Origin: DHVE2 group archaeon
GTDB lineage: Archaea; Thermoplasmatota; Thermoplasmata; Thermoplasmatales; Aciduliprofundaceae
Length of the DNA: 7,170 bases
NCBI GenBank assembly: GCA_026986135.1
Contig: JALSPD010000163.1
Coordinates: 1-7,170 of the forward strand
Direction: 5' to 3'
Shown: positions 1 through 4,889 of the stretch, piece by piece
Layout: each line of letters opens with the position of its first letter
Numbering within the stretch: position 1 is the stretch's first letter
Translations under genes and position numbers: made by a program
Notes under the pieces: model-generated
Seen by the model: the letters and a program-made list of their open reading frames with translations, nothing else
The model's database searches: none
What the model was told of the DNA's origin: nothing

Positions 1-1022
1 TTCCTCATGTTGAATGCCAAGTAGAAGAACCCCTGATCATCCACGACCTGAGATCCTATATTAGGATCGGTCTTCAACTGATTATAATAACCTGGTGGCA
101 CACTCCAGTCAATGAAGTGAACTTCACCCTTCTTGAGTGCAAGCACAGCGGTATCCAAGGTATTGTAAATCTTAAACTGTATCTCGGTTATATTCGCAGG
201 ATACGTCCTCCAGGCCTTACCCTGCCAGTTTACAGTGAAATCCTTGCCCCAGTAGTTATCATTTCTCTTTATAATTATATAGCTTCCAGGCTGCCAGTCT
301 GCAAGGTAAAATGCACCAGTACCTATTGTGGCATCCTTCTCACTGAGATCTTTACCATAGCTGTAATCCAGCTGGATATCATCGCTATCTGGAGTTCCCG
401 CACTCTTAACATGATTCTTCCAGATGTGGCTTGGCAGAATTGGAAGACCCATGGTCACATGGTAGAACAGCGGATATGGATACCTCAAATGGAATACCAC
501 TGTATAATCGTCAACTTTCTCAACACCAACATGGCTGGTACCTGAGCCATCCCAGAGAGTGAACTGCGGGCTAGGCCATACCAAACATGCAAGGTCGCTC
601 TTAAACAGGTTATCATATGCGAGCACCTCATAGCTGAATACCACGTCATCCGCAGTAAGCTCAACACCATCCTGGAATTTGACACCCTGCCTTATGTGCA
701 CAGTAACATTGAGACCTGTGCTATCCGGTTCTACACTCTCTGCAAGGTTATAGTACGGCTGCAGATCGGGCGTATAACCCATCAAGGAATCCCAGCCCCA
801 GCCAAGGGCATCAAATTTCCACACGGTATTGGTGTTGGGATCAAAGTAATTCAGGTTGGGTATGTCCTGCTGAAAAGCAATGATAAGCGTAGTATCCTCT
901 GCCCGTGTAGGTGTAGAAGCCGCTGCATTACTGCTCATTGCTGAGAAGCCGCCCAAGATCATAGCGGCAAGCACCAGTGTCACTAATATAATCCTCCTTA
1001 AACTTTTCTTTCCTTCGTTCAT
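1..1022 (-). CDS. Exported oligopeptide ABC transporter substrate-binding protein (SBP_bac_5 family), C-terminus beyond window
   Basis: This gene reads without a stop from an ATG at 1022 to the window edge, giving the N-terminal 340 residues. The protein starts with a charged stretch (MNEGKKSLRR) and a hydrophobic segment at about residues 11-28. An Ala/Ser-rich stretch follows (about 28-36), consistent with an export signal; no lipobox cysteine is seen, so a non-lipidated secreted or C-terminally anchored form is likely. The mature part matches the dipeptide/oligopeptide-binding family: the block LNVTVHIRQGVKFQDGVELT followed by ADDVVFSYE is the family signature, and later GTGAFYLADW and FYLAFNMR are also typical. 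These proteins capture peptides outside the cell and deliver them to Dpp/Opp-type permeases. The permease and ATPase genes are not in the window; they may lie downstream past position 1. Usual family length is 500-700 residues or more, so roughly half is missing. Base composition is more G+C-rich than in neighbouring genes. The exact ligand cannot be told. Confidence 0.9.
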   Translation of the reverse strand, partial: MNEGKKSLRRIILVTLVLAAMILGGFSAMSSNAAASTPTRAEDTTLIIAFQQDIPNLNYFDPNTNTVWKFDALGWGWDSLMGYTPDLQPYYNLAESVEPDSTGLNVTVHIRQGVKFQDGVELTADDVVFSYEVLAYDNLFKSDLACLVWPSPQFTLWDGSGTSHVGVEKVDDYTVVFHLRYPYPLFYHVTMGLPILPSHIWKNHVKSAGTPDSDDIQLDYSYGKDLSEKDATIGTGAFYLADWQPGSYIIIKRNDNYWGKDFTVNWQGKAWRTYPANITEIQFKIYNTLDTAVLALKKGEVHFIDWSVPPGYYNQLKTDPNIGSQVVDDQGFFYLAFNMR

Positions 1023-1031
1023 ACTTCTTTG

Positions 1032-1037
1032 CCTCCT
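1032..1037 (-). promoter_or_regulatory. Ribosome-binding site of the peptide-binding protein
   Basis: On the minus strand AGGAGG stands 9 nt before the ATG at 1022. It fixes that ATG as the start, which also gives a proper signal peptide. Confidence 0.8.
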
Positions 1038-1050
1038 TTTTTATTTTTGA

Positions 1051-1079
1051 CGCTCCACCTATTGGTACATAGGGGAGCG
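1051..1079 (-). promoter_or_regulatory. Stable hairpin in the leader of the peptide-binding protein gene
   Basis: CGCTCC (1051-1056) pairs with GGAGCG (1074-1079), and inside it CCTAT (1058-1062) pairs with ATAGG (1069-1073). Only A1057 is bulged and the loop is six bases (1063-1068), so 11 pairs are seen directly. On the minus strand it lies between the predicted transcription start and the ribosome-binding site, followed by an A-rich spacer. A role as mRNA stabiliser, translation control element or protein-binding site is inferred. It is followed by A-rich rather than T-rich sequence on the minus strand, so it does not look like an intrinsic terminator for this gene. Confidence 0.6.
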
Positions 1080-1093
1080 CCCTATCGGGGCGC
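1077..1093 (-). repeat. Second, overlapping inverted repeat near the predicted transcription start
   Basis: GCGCCC (1077-1082) and GGGCGC (1088-1093) form a perfect 6-bp GC-only stem with a five-base loop. It shares bases 1077-1079 with the hairpin at 1051-1079, so the two full structures exclude each other in RNA. With the TATA element at 1109-1117, transcription would start near 1088, inside this repeat. A DNA operator at the start site is then at least as likely as an RNA stem. Confidence 0.5.
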
Positions 1094-1108
1094 ATATACA
1101 AATCTTCC

Positions 1109-1117
1109 TATTTAAAA
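1109..1117 (-). promoter_or_regulatory. Probable TATA box for the peptide-binding protein gene
   Basis: The minus strand reads TTTTAAATA here, a good match to archaeal TATA elements, with an A-rich stretch directly upstream as possible BRE. It predicts a start near 1088 and a leader of about 65 nt. A second, weaker candidate (GTATATG, around 1092-1098) would start transcription near 1070. Confidence 0.55.
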
Positions 1118-1146
1118 TTTTTGAATATCGCGTATAATTTTCACGG

Positions 1147-1160
1147 TGATTAGTGAATCA
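1147..1160. repeat. Short palindrome TGATT-N4-AATCA in the divergent promoter region
   Basis: TGATT (1147-1151) and AATCA (1156-1160) flank AGTG between the two divergent promoters. It could be an operator for either the peptide-binding protein or ferredoxin. It is short and AT-rich enough to be chance. Confidence 0.25.
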
Positions 1161-1195
1161 AACTTCGCCTGATTGTACGAAATACCTTACAAAAA

Positions 1196-1204
1196 TTTTT
1201 ATAT
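1196..1204 (+). promoter_or_regulatory. TATA box of the ferredoxin gene
   Basis: TTTTTATAT preceded by ACAAAAA (possible BRE). About 25 nt downstream of its centre is position 1224-1225, exactly where the GGTGAT ribosome-binding site begins. The predicted leader is only about 10 nt. Confidence 0.65.
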
Positions 1205-1224
1205 GCATCTGCCATTTCCTCATG

Positions 1225-1230
1225 GGTGAT
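1225..1230 (+). promoter_or_regulatory. Ribosome-binding site of ferredoxin, which decides the start
   Basis: GGTGAT is complementary to the 3' end of archaeal 16S rRNA and lies 4 nt before ATG 1235. An in-frame GTG at 1226 sits inside this element and so cannot sensibly be the start codon. Confidence 0.75.
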
Positions 1231-1234
1231 ACCT

Positions 1235-1438
1235 ATGGGAAGCTGGAAAGTTACTGTGGATAGGGACGCATGCATCGGCGATGGAATATGCGCAAGCTTG
1301 TGCCCTGATGTATTTGAGATGGATGACGAAGGAAAGAGCAAAGTAATAAAGGAGATAATTGGAGACGATCTAAAAGATTGTGTCCAGGAAGCTGTAGACT
1401 CCTGTCCAGTAAGTTGCATTACAATGGAAGAGGCGTGA
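1235..1438 (+). CDS. Small [4Fe-4S] ferredoxin with an aspartate ligand (Pyrococcus type)
   Basis: This is a 67-residue soluble electron carrier that binds one cubane cluster. The cluster motif is C13-IGDG-IC19 with Asp16 where bacterial-type ferredoxins have the second cysteine, and Cys57 in the C-terminal SCPVSC gives the fourth ligand. Cys23 and Cys49 stand where Pyrococcus furiosus ferredoxin has its disulfide pair; Cys61 is extra. From memory of that protein, the stretch ICASLCPDVFEM is nearly identical. Such ferredoxins accept electrons from 2-oxoacid and aldehyde oxidoreductases during peptide and sugar fermentation. The Asp ligand makes conversion between [4Fe-4S] and [3Fe-4S] easy in the known homologue. 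The gene has its own TATA box and SD and is followed by a hairpin, so it is probably monocistronic. The ATG at 1235 is chosen over the GTG at 1226 because the latter overlaps the SD and the 67-residue form matches the family length. Confidence 0.93.
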   Translation: MGSWKVTVDRDACIGDGICASLCPDVFEMDDEGKSKVIKEIIGDDLKDCVQEAVDSCPVSCITMEEA

Positions 1439-1484
1439 TATTCGCACGCCTTAGAAAAGTAAATTTATTATATTTTTCTCCTTT
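1431..1484 (+). terminator. Hairpin plus T-rich tract ending the ferredoxin transcript
   Basis: AGGCGTG (1431-1437) and CACGCCT (1445-1451) form a perfect 7-bp stem with a seven-base loop that includes the last base of the stop codon. A T-rich tract follows (about 1464-1484), ending in TTTTTCTCCTTTTCC. Archaeal termination mainly needs the T-rich tract; the stem may protect the 3' end. The same tract overlaps the next gene's promoter. Confidence 0.55.
1464..1472 (+). promoter_or_regulatory. TATA box of the HTH-ACT gene (leaderless transcript)
   Basis: TTTATTATA is centred near 1468, so transcription should start at about 1492-1494, directly at the ATG at 1494. No ribosome-binding site precedes that ATG; the sequence there is pyrimidine-rich. 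This supports a leaderless mRNA. Confidence 0.55.
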
Positions 1485-1493
1485 TCCCCATTT

Positions 1494-2072
1494 ATGCTGT
1501 TCATAGTCCAGGAGTATTTTAAAAATTATCCCGCGAGAAAGAAAGTTGCGGAGATATTGGTGAACAATGGGATATCTATAAAAGACTCAAAGCTTTATAT
1601 GGGCGATGTAGAAATATCCGTAAACGCGATAGCTAGGGCTGCTGGAGTAAACAGAAAAATCGTATATCACACAATTGAATACATAGAAAAAACCTACGAA
1701 TTAAGAAGCATTTTTGAGAGACTAAAACCAACTATGAATCTTGAGCAGGTCGCCCCCATAATGGGCTGGGAAGTTTTAGAGATCACTTTTAAAAAAGGAA
1801 AATTTGGATGCTCTCTGGAAAAGATTGCAAAAATACTGAGTGAAAAAGCATGTGAGATAAGGCAAATTATTGGAGAGCGAGAAATTGGAAATGGAAATAG
1901 GCTTATAATCATAGTGGAAAAACCACTAAAAATGGATACTATCGCAGAAATAAAAAATATAGAGTCCGTGGAATCAATAGTTATTCACACCGCCGAAAAA
2001 GACAAAGAAAAAATAGTATGCAATTACTGTAAGGTAAAATATTGCCCAAGAAAAGTAGGGCTATCTCAGTAA
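1494..2072 (+). CDS. HTH-ACT domain regulator of amino acid metabolism (COG2150-like) with a Cys3 tail
   Basis: This 192-residue protein has a helix-turn-helix-like region at residues about 14-78, with VNAIARAAGVNRKIVYHTIE as the turn and recognition helix. An ACT-like ligand-binding domain covers about 82-170. The block LEQVAPIMGWEVLEI followed by IRQIIGE and RLIIIVEKPL is the pattern I know from archaeal proteins annotated as predicted amino-acid-metabolism regulators with an ACT domain. ACT domains usually bind an amino acid and oligomerise; the actual ligand is unknown. After the ACT domain comes a short tail with Cys176, Cys179 and Cys184 (CNYCKVKYCP), which I do not recall as part of the family and which could bind metal or an Fe-S cluster. 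The gene is probably leaderless and monocistronic. Its last 12 nt overlap the 3' end of the convergent smsB gene. DNA binding is inferred, not shown. Confidence 0.75.
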   Translation: MLFIVQEYFKNYPARKKVAEILVNNGISIKDSKLYMGDVEISVNAIARAAGVNRKIVYHTIEYIEKTYELRSIFERLKPTMNLEQVAPIMGWEVLEITFKKGKFGCSLEKIAKILSEKACEIRQIIGEREIGNGNRLIIIVEKPLKMDTIAEIKNIESVESIVIHTAEKDKEKIVCNYCKVKYCPRKVGLSQ

Positions 2073-3017
2073 ACCTCCAACAATTATATCAATGGCTTCC
2101 TCTTCAGATAGCCCTCTTGCCATCAACGTAATAAGCTGTTTCCTGTCAATACTCCCTATTGCAGCCTCATGAGTAACCTTTGACTTTGGATTTTTAGCAA
2201 AAACTATGGGCGATGCTTTTGCAACCGCATTATCAAAAACTACCTCCATACAGTCAACATGACCCTTGGAATTGTCACCCTCCCCTATGATTTCACCAGT
2301 AATATCTCCAAAAGAGTAATCTCTAAGAACAACTCGTGTTTTTATAATACCTTTTGAATTGTTTCCTTTTAGAAATACACTCTCTTTTATTTTTATTTTA
2401 TCTTTTTCGCGCCCATGAATTTTTGATTCCAAAAAACATACAGCATCATCATAAATAGATATCTCATAGTCTATATCAACATCTCCAGCAATCCCTGATT
2501 TTAATGTAAAATAAGATTTAAATTCCGCGCCGGCATCAACACGCACTTTTCCAGAGGGTACGAGAGTTATATGACCTGATTTGCCATGGATATGAACCTC
2601 ATGATATTCCATTCTAGCGCCAGGATGTAGATGTATCCTAGCATCCATCAAGTGTGATATATCTACCGAATTAGGAAAAATGCAATGAGATACAAATTTA
2701 ACTACGCTATCCTTGCCTACCTCTATATCCATATTAATTTTTTGCTTACCTATCTTATTCAAGATACCAAAGCATAGATGCACAGGAGTATCTATACGGA
2801 TACCTGGATCCACCCGTATATTAACATTTAGAGCATTATCTTCTAAAATAATCCATTTAACTTTTATTCCTTCTGGAGAATTTGCAAAAAGCACCCGATT
2901 ACTATTCACAACCATACCTGCAAATCTACCATCTAAGGATTCGGGATAGTCTGACTCAATATACCTTATCAAGGTTTCATACTCTTTTTTGTATTTTTCA
3001 TCCATAACATCTTTCAT
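2061..3017 (-). CDS. smsB: SmsB/SufB-like scaffold of the minimal archaeal Fe-S assembly system
   Basis: This 318-residue protein is a SufB/SufD-family beta-helix scaffold, the partner of the ATPase SmsC next to it. Together they form the two-protein SMS (SUF-like minimal) system that builds Fe-S clusters in many anaerobic archaea. The C-terminal block THEAAIGSIDRKQL followed by GLSEEEAIDIIVGG is the family hallmark. His283-Glu284 in it match the conserved HE pair of SufB. Cys256, in GHVDCMEV, aligns by eye with the essential Cys of bacterial SufB. It is shorter than E. coli SufB (about 495 residues), as expected for the minimal form. I start it at ATG 3017, which has GAGGTGAT 4 nt upstream. 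The longer reading from 3047 would overlap smsC and lacks such a site. smsC ends 17 nt upstream, so the two are co-transcribed. No SufS, SufE, SufU or SufD accompanies them in the window. Confidence 0.9.
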   Translation of the reverse strand: MKDVMDEKYKKEYETLIRYIESDYPESLDGRFAGMVVNSNRVLFANSPEGIKVKWIILEDNALNVNIRVDPGIRIDTPVHLCFGILNKIGKQKINMDIEVGKDSVVKFVSHCIFPNSVDISHLMDARIHLHPGARMEYHEVHIHGKSGHITLVPSGKVRVDAGAEFKSYFTLKSGIAGDVDIDYEISIYDDAVCFLESKIHGREKDKIKIKESVFLKGNNSKGIIKTRVVLRDYSFGDITGEIIGEGDNSKGHVDCMEVVFDNAVAKASPIVFAKNPKSKVTHEAAIGSIDRKQLITLMARGLSEEEAIDIIVGGLLR

Positions 3018-3021
3018 ATAT

Positions 3022-3029
3022 ATCACCTC
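3022..3029 (-). promoter_or_regulatory. Ribosome-binding site of smsB, which decides the start
   Basis: The minus strand has GAGGTGAT, then ATAT, then ATG at 3017. This is the same 8+4 arrangement as at the 4894 regulator gene. It favours the internal ATG over the upstream ATG at 3047. Confidence 0.75.
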
Positions 3030-3034
3030 ATCAA

Positions 3035-3715
3035 TCAAATGGGACATGGAGAGTTCAAAAATAATTCTCTAATTTCTGTAGGATCTCCTCTACCAACAAT
3101 CCTACCATCTGCCATTATAGTTGCCACATCTCCCAATGATATCATCTCCTGAGAATGTGTTATCAAGATAACACCTGCTCCTGAATCCCTGAGTGCAAGT
3201 ATGATATCAGCTATTTTTCTAAAAGATCTTACATCAATACCGCTATCTGGTTCATCAAGAATCGCATATTTAGGTTTCATTAAATACACAGCAGCCAACT
3301 CAACTCTCTTTCTTTCTCCACCACTAAGAGATTCATCCATTTCTTGATAAAGAATGTGCTTTGGTAAGCCCACCATTTTTAACGCAGATTCTACATCGTG
3401 GATAGACTTATCTTTAGAACTTATAAGCAAATAATCTTTAACTGTAAGACCTTCAAATCTTGCAGGCTCCTGAAAAGCGATTGTTAGACCCATTTTTGCA
3501 CGGTTATAAATTGTAAAATCAGATATATCTACCCCATCTAAAATTACCTTTCCCTGGGAGGGGTATATCCCAATCATACCATTGGCCATAGTAGTTTTTC
3601 CAGAACCGTTAGCACCTAAAATAACGTGAATCTGACCCCTATGGAAATCACAATCAATACCCTTTACAATTTCCTTTCCCCCACGCATCACTTTAAATTT
3701 TTTCAGTGAAAGCAT
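3035..3715 (-). CDS. smsC: SmsC/SufC ABC-type ATPase of the minimal Fe-S assembly system
   Basis: This is a 226-residue soluble ABC ATPase without membrane segments. It shows Walker A GANGSGKT (34-41), the Q-loop AFQEP (Gln82), signature LSGGERKR (130-137), Walker B YAILDEPDSGID (Asp154, Glu155) and switch His187 in THS. The Q-loop context FQEP and the LDEPDSGID form of Walker B/D-loop are typical of SufC rather than importer ATPases. In the SUF/SMS system it hydrolyses ATP to drive shape changes in the SufB-type scaffold during cluster assembly. smsB follows after 17 nt. A reading from ATG 3748 would add 11 hydrophobic residues, but that ATG lies upstream of the TATA box at 3735-3742. Transcription is expected to begin right at ATG 3715, so I take this as a leaderless start; MLSLKKFKV is also a normal SufC N-terminus. 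Confidence 0.92.
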   Translation of the reverse strand: MLSLKKFKVMRGGKEIVKGIDCDFHRGQIHVILGANGSGKTTMANGMIGIYPSQGKVILDGVDISDFTIYNRAKMGLTIAFQEPARFEGLTVKDYLLISSKDKSIHDVESALKMVGLPKHILYQEMDESLSGGERKRVELAAVYLMKPKYAILDEPDSGIDVRSFRKIADIILALRDSGAGVILITHSQEMISLGDVATIMADGRIVGRGDPTEIRELFLNSPCPI

Positions 3716-3734
3716 GATTGGTAAATCTAAAAAT

Positions 3735-3742
3735 GATATAAA
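3735..3742 (-). promoter_or_regulatory. TATA box of the smsC-smsB operon (leaderless)
   Basis: The minus strand reads TTTATATC here. Its centre is about 24 nt upstream of ATG 3715, so transcription would start at the start codon itself. The Sms operon thus seems able to be expressed independently of the genes upstream of it. Confidence 0.6.
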
Positions 3743-3757
3743 GAACATTTGATTATT

Positions 3758-3790
3758 TTAGGTTTACAAAATCAAGTTGTTTGAACCTAA
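3758..3790. repeat. Inverted repeat between the HTH/Zn-ribbon gene and the sms promoter
   Basis: TTAGGTT (3758-3764) and AACCTAA (3784-3790) are perfect complements. ACAA (3766-3769) and TTGT (3777-3780) can extend the stem across a small internal loop. It covers the stop codon of the upstream gene and lies about 43-75 nt upstream of the predicted sms transcription start. It may end the upstream transcript, though no T-run follows on the minus strand, or be an operator for the sms genes. Both readings are inference. Confidence 0.45.
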
Positions 3791-4071
3791 ACGAGTTTGA
3801 ATCGGGGCTCTGATATCCATGTGCTTTTGCACCTGGGACATCTCTTTGGGACCTTAATTTCTGGTTTAAATACATATCCGCACTTAAGACATCTTGCTGG
3901 AAGAACCATCATAAAACCGTACTTTCTAGATCTAGAAATATGAACCAGATCATCAACCACATAGGAAACCTTCTCTCCAATGGCGGAGGATATCTCAGAT
4001 GGTGACATATCCGTGACCTTAAGCATTCTGGCAATTTTTCCTCTCCTTGTTTCCGCTAATGATGACTCCAC
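3787..4071 (-). CDS. Small HTH protein fused to a Cys4 Zn-ribbon (COG3357-like predicted regulator)
   Basis: This 94-residue protein has an N-terminal winged-helix-like part (about 8-56), with MSPSEISSAIGEKVSYVVDD as the likely turn. It ends in a rubredoxin-like ribbon: Cys61-X2-Cys64 and Cys78-X2-Cys81. This matches archaeal proteins annotated as predicted transcriptional regulators with an HTH fused to a Zn-ribbon. The four cysteines probably hold zinc, but in such knuckles an Fe-S cluster or iron is not excluded. It lies between queH (25 nt away) and smsC (71 nt from stop to start). The start is a GTG at 4071 without a ribosome-binding site; a TATA-like element 25-30 nt upstream suggests an almost leaderless mRNA. 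The next ATG (4026) would delete part of the HTH. A role in controlling the Fe-S genes beside it is attractive but inferred from position only. Confidence 0.75.
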   Translation of the reverse strand: MESSLAETRRGKIARMLKVTDMSPSEISSAIGEKVSYVVDDLVHISRSRKYGFMMVLPARCLKCGYVFKPEIKVPKRCPRCKSTWISEPRFKLV

Positions 4072-4095
4072 GTACTAACAATATGCAAACTCAAT

Positions 4096-4102
4096 CTATA
4101 AA
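4096..4102 (-). promoter_or_regulatory. Possible internal TATA element for the HTH/Zn-ribbon gene
   Basis: The minus strand reads TTTATAG across the last codons of queH, after an AAAA stretch. It would start transcription near 4073-4075, just before the GTG at 4071. Weak evidence; read-through from queH is also possible. Confidence 0.35.
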
Positions 4103-4644
4103 TTTTCCCTCCAGTAACGATCCACTTCACTAAATACACAACCACAATAACCTTGCCTATATACACCCTCCATTTTAGCCATATCTTCACTTTCTTTAAA
4201 CCATTTTCGCATATCCTCATAGTAAAAATCAATTCCCACCTTATCAGAAACTTTAAAGCCTATTTCCTTTACAAGTTCATGCTTTTGATATGGTGCAAGA
4301 AGCAGTGTTGTACTGAATAGATCAAATCCCAATTCTTTAGCTACCAAAGCGGTCTTATACAGGCGATCACCATAGCAAAATCTGCATCTCAAAACATTAC
4401 TTTTTTTGCTTAATAAAGATGCTTTGAGTAGCCAATCTTCAATGGGATAACTCAGGTCTTCAACTAGGGATATGTCATATTTCGAGCAAAAATCTCTCAC
4501 ACTTCTTAATCTTCTTAAAAATTCTCTATATGGGTGAATATTTGGATTATACCAGAATACAGAAACCTCAAAAATTCTGCTTAAGTGTTTATATGGTGCC
4601 ATTAGACAAGGTGCACAGCAGGCATGCAGAAGAAGTCTCTTCAT
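4096..4644 (-). CDS. queH: QueH-type (DUF208) epoxyqueuosine reductase family protein
   Basis: This 182-residue protein carries all marks of the QueH family. They are LLLHACCAPC with Cys9, Cys10 and Cys13, FWYNPNIHPYREF, the block RCRFCYGDRL (Cys87, Cys90), FSTTLLLAPYQ, and GYCGCVFS near the end (Cys167, Cys169). In bacteria QueH reduces epoxyqueuosine to queuosine in the last step of queuosine tRNA modification, using a [4Fe-4S] cluster and a nearby iron. Most archaea make archaeosine instead, so its substrate here is uncertain even though the family call is firm. A reading from TTG 4689 adds 15 residues unlike the family, so I use ATG 4644, where homologues begin. A TATA-like element 26 nt upstream would make it leaderless. 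AGGGGTGA lies 13 nt upstream of the ATG, farther than usual for a ribosome-binding site. The HTH/Zn-ribbon gene follows on the same strand. Confidence 0.88.
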   Translation of the reverse strand: MKRLLLHACCAPCLMAPYKHLSRIFEVSVFWYNPNIHPYREFLRRLRSVRDFCSKYDISLVEDLSYPIEDWLLKASLLSKKSNVLRCRFCYGDRLYKTALVAKELGFDLFSTTLLLAPYQKHELVKEIGFKVSDKVGIDFYYEDMRKWFKESEDMAKMEGVYRQGYCGCVFSEVDRYWRENL

Positions 4645-4665
4645 ATAATGGTGTAATTCACCCCT

Positions 4666-4675
4666 GTTAAAAAGG
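4666..4675 (-). promoter_or_regulatory. Possible TATA element for queH
   Basis: The minus strand reads CCTTTTTAAC, centred about 26 nt upstream of ATG 4644. A second candidate, TTATTTAAG on the minus strand at about 4704-4712, would give a leader of roughly 38 nt that contains AGGGGTGA. I cannot decide between them. Confidence 0.35.
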
Positions 4676-4719
4676 ATTTGGATAGACAAATAATGTGATT
4701 CATCTTAAATAACTTCACA

Positions 4720-4758
4720 AAAATTTAGATTCTAGAAAAATTAGAATCGCTAAATTTT
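4720..4758. repeat. 15-bp AT-rich inverted repeat in the queH / regulator intergenic region
   Basis: AAAATTTAG (4720-4728) pairs with CTAAATTTT (4750-4758), and ATTCTA (4729-4734) pairs with TAGAAT (4742-4747). Only CG (4748-4749) is unpaired in the right arm, and the loop has seven bases. It lies in the region separating the divergent genes queH and the 4894 regulator. It may be a regulator-binding palindrome, a transcript end or a remnant of a small mobile element. No coding sequence was seen in 4690-4893. Confidence 0.5.
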
Positions 4759-4767
4759 GGATGGTGG

Positions 4768-4785
4768 TGCAAATGTATGCAAATA
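4768..4785. repeat. Tandem TGCAAAT direct repeat with 10-bp period
   Basis: TGCAAATG (4768-4775) and TGCAAATA (4778-4785) share seven bases exactly one helical turn apart, about 100 nt upstream of the regulator's start. The spacing suits a dimer bound on one face of the DNA. Function is unknown. Confidence 0.4.
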
Positions 4786-4851
4786 TTCAATTTACCAGAT
4801 CTTTTGTTTTTTACAAGACACCTTTAAAAATTTTGTTTTGAATTTAGAAAC

Positions 4852-4860
4852 TTATATATA
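4852..4860 (+). promoter_or_regulatory. TATA box of the 4894 winged-helix regulator
   Basis: TTATATATA is centred at 4856, which predicts a start near 4880-4882, immediately before the ribosome-binding site at 4882-4889. The leader would be about 12-14 nt. Confidence 0.65.
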
Positions 4861-4881
4861 GCATGTCCCAATCACCCACAT

Positions 4882-4889
4882 GAGGTGAT
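4882..4889 (+). promoter_or_regulatory. Ribosome-binding site of the winged-helix regulator, within a small palindrome
   Basis: GAGGTGAT stands 4 nt before ATG 4894. The in-frame GTG at 4885 is part of this element, not a start. ATCACC at 4871-4876 is the exact complement of GGTGAT (4884-4889), with seven bases between. If the transcript started upstream of 4871 this would hide the ribosome-binding site; if it starts near 4881 the palindrome could be a start-site operator. Confidence 0.7.

Noticed and set aside
117..944. Plus-strand open frames at 117-545 and 696-944, and a minus-strand frame at 485-685
   Set aside because: They lie opposite or out of frame with the peptide-binding protein, which has clear family motifs over the whole stretch. 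Their translations show no recognisable domain.
1150..1419. Minus-strand open frame antisense to ferredoxin
   Set aside because: It is the shadow of a strongly supported ferredoxin gene and has low-complexity Ser/Thr-rich content without motifs.
1694..1912. Minus-strand open frame within the ACT gene
   Set aside because: It overlaps the coding frame of a recognised HTH-ACT protein and has no ribosome-binding site or domain.
2713..2949. Plus-strand open frame within smsB
   Set aside because: Antisense shadow of smsB, whose frame is supported by family motifs.
3018..3047. Upstream ATG of smsB at 3047 giving ten extra residues
   Set aside because: It would overlap the end of smsC, while ATG 3017 has a perfect GAGGTGAT at the right distance.
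3716..3748. Upstream ATG of smsC at 3748
   Set aside because: The TATA box at 3735-3742 lies downstream of it, so this codon would not be in the mRNA from that promoter. The added residues are unlike SufC N-termini.
4720..4785. Inverted and direct repeats as a CRISPR array or insertion-sequence end
   Set aside because: There are only two copies of a seven-base unit, no spacers of regular length and no transposase nearby.
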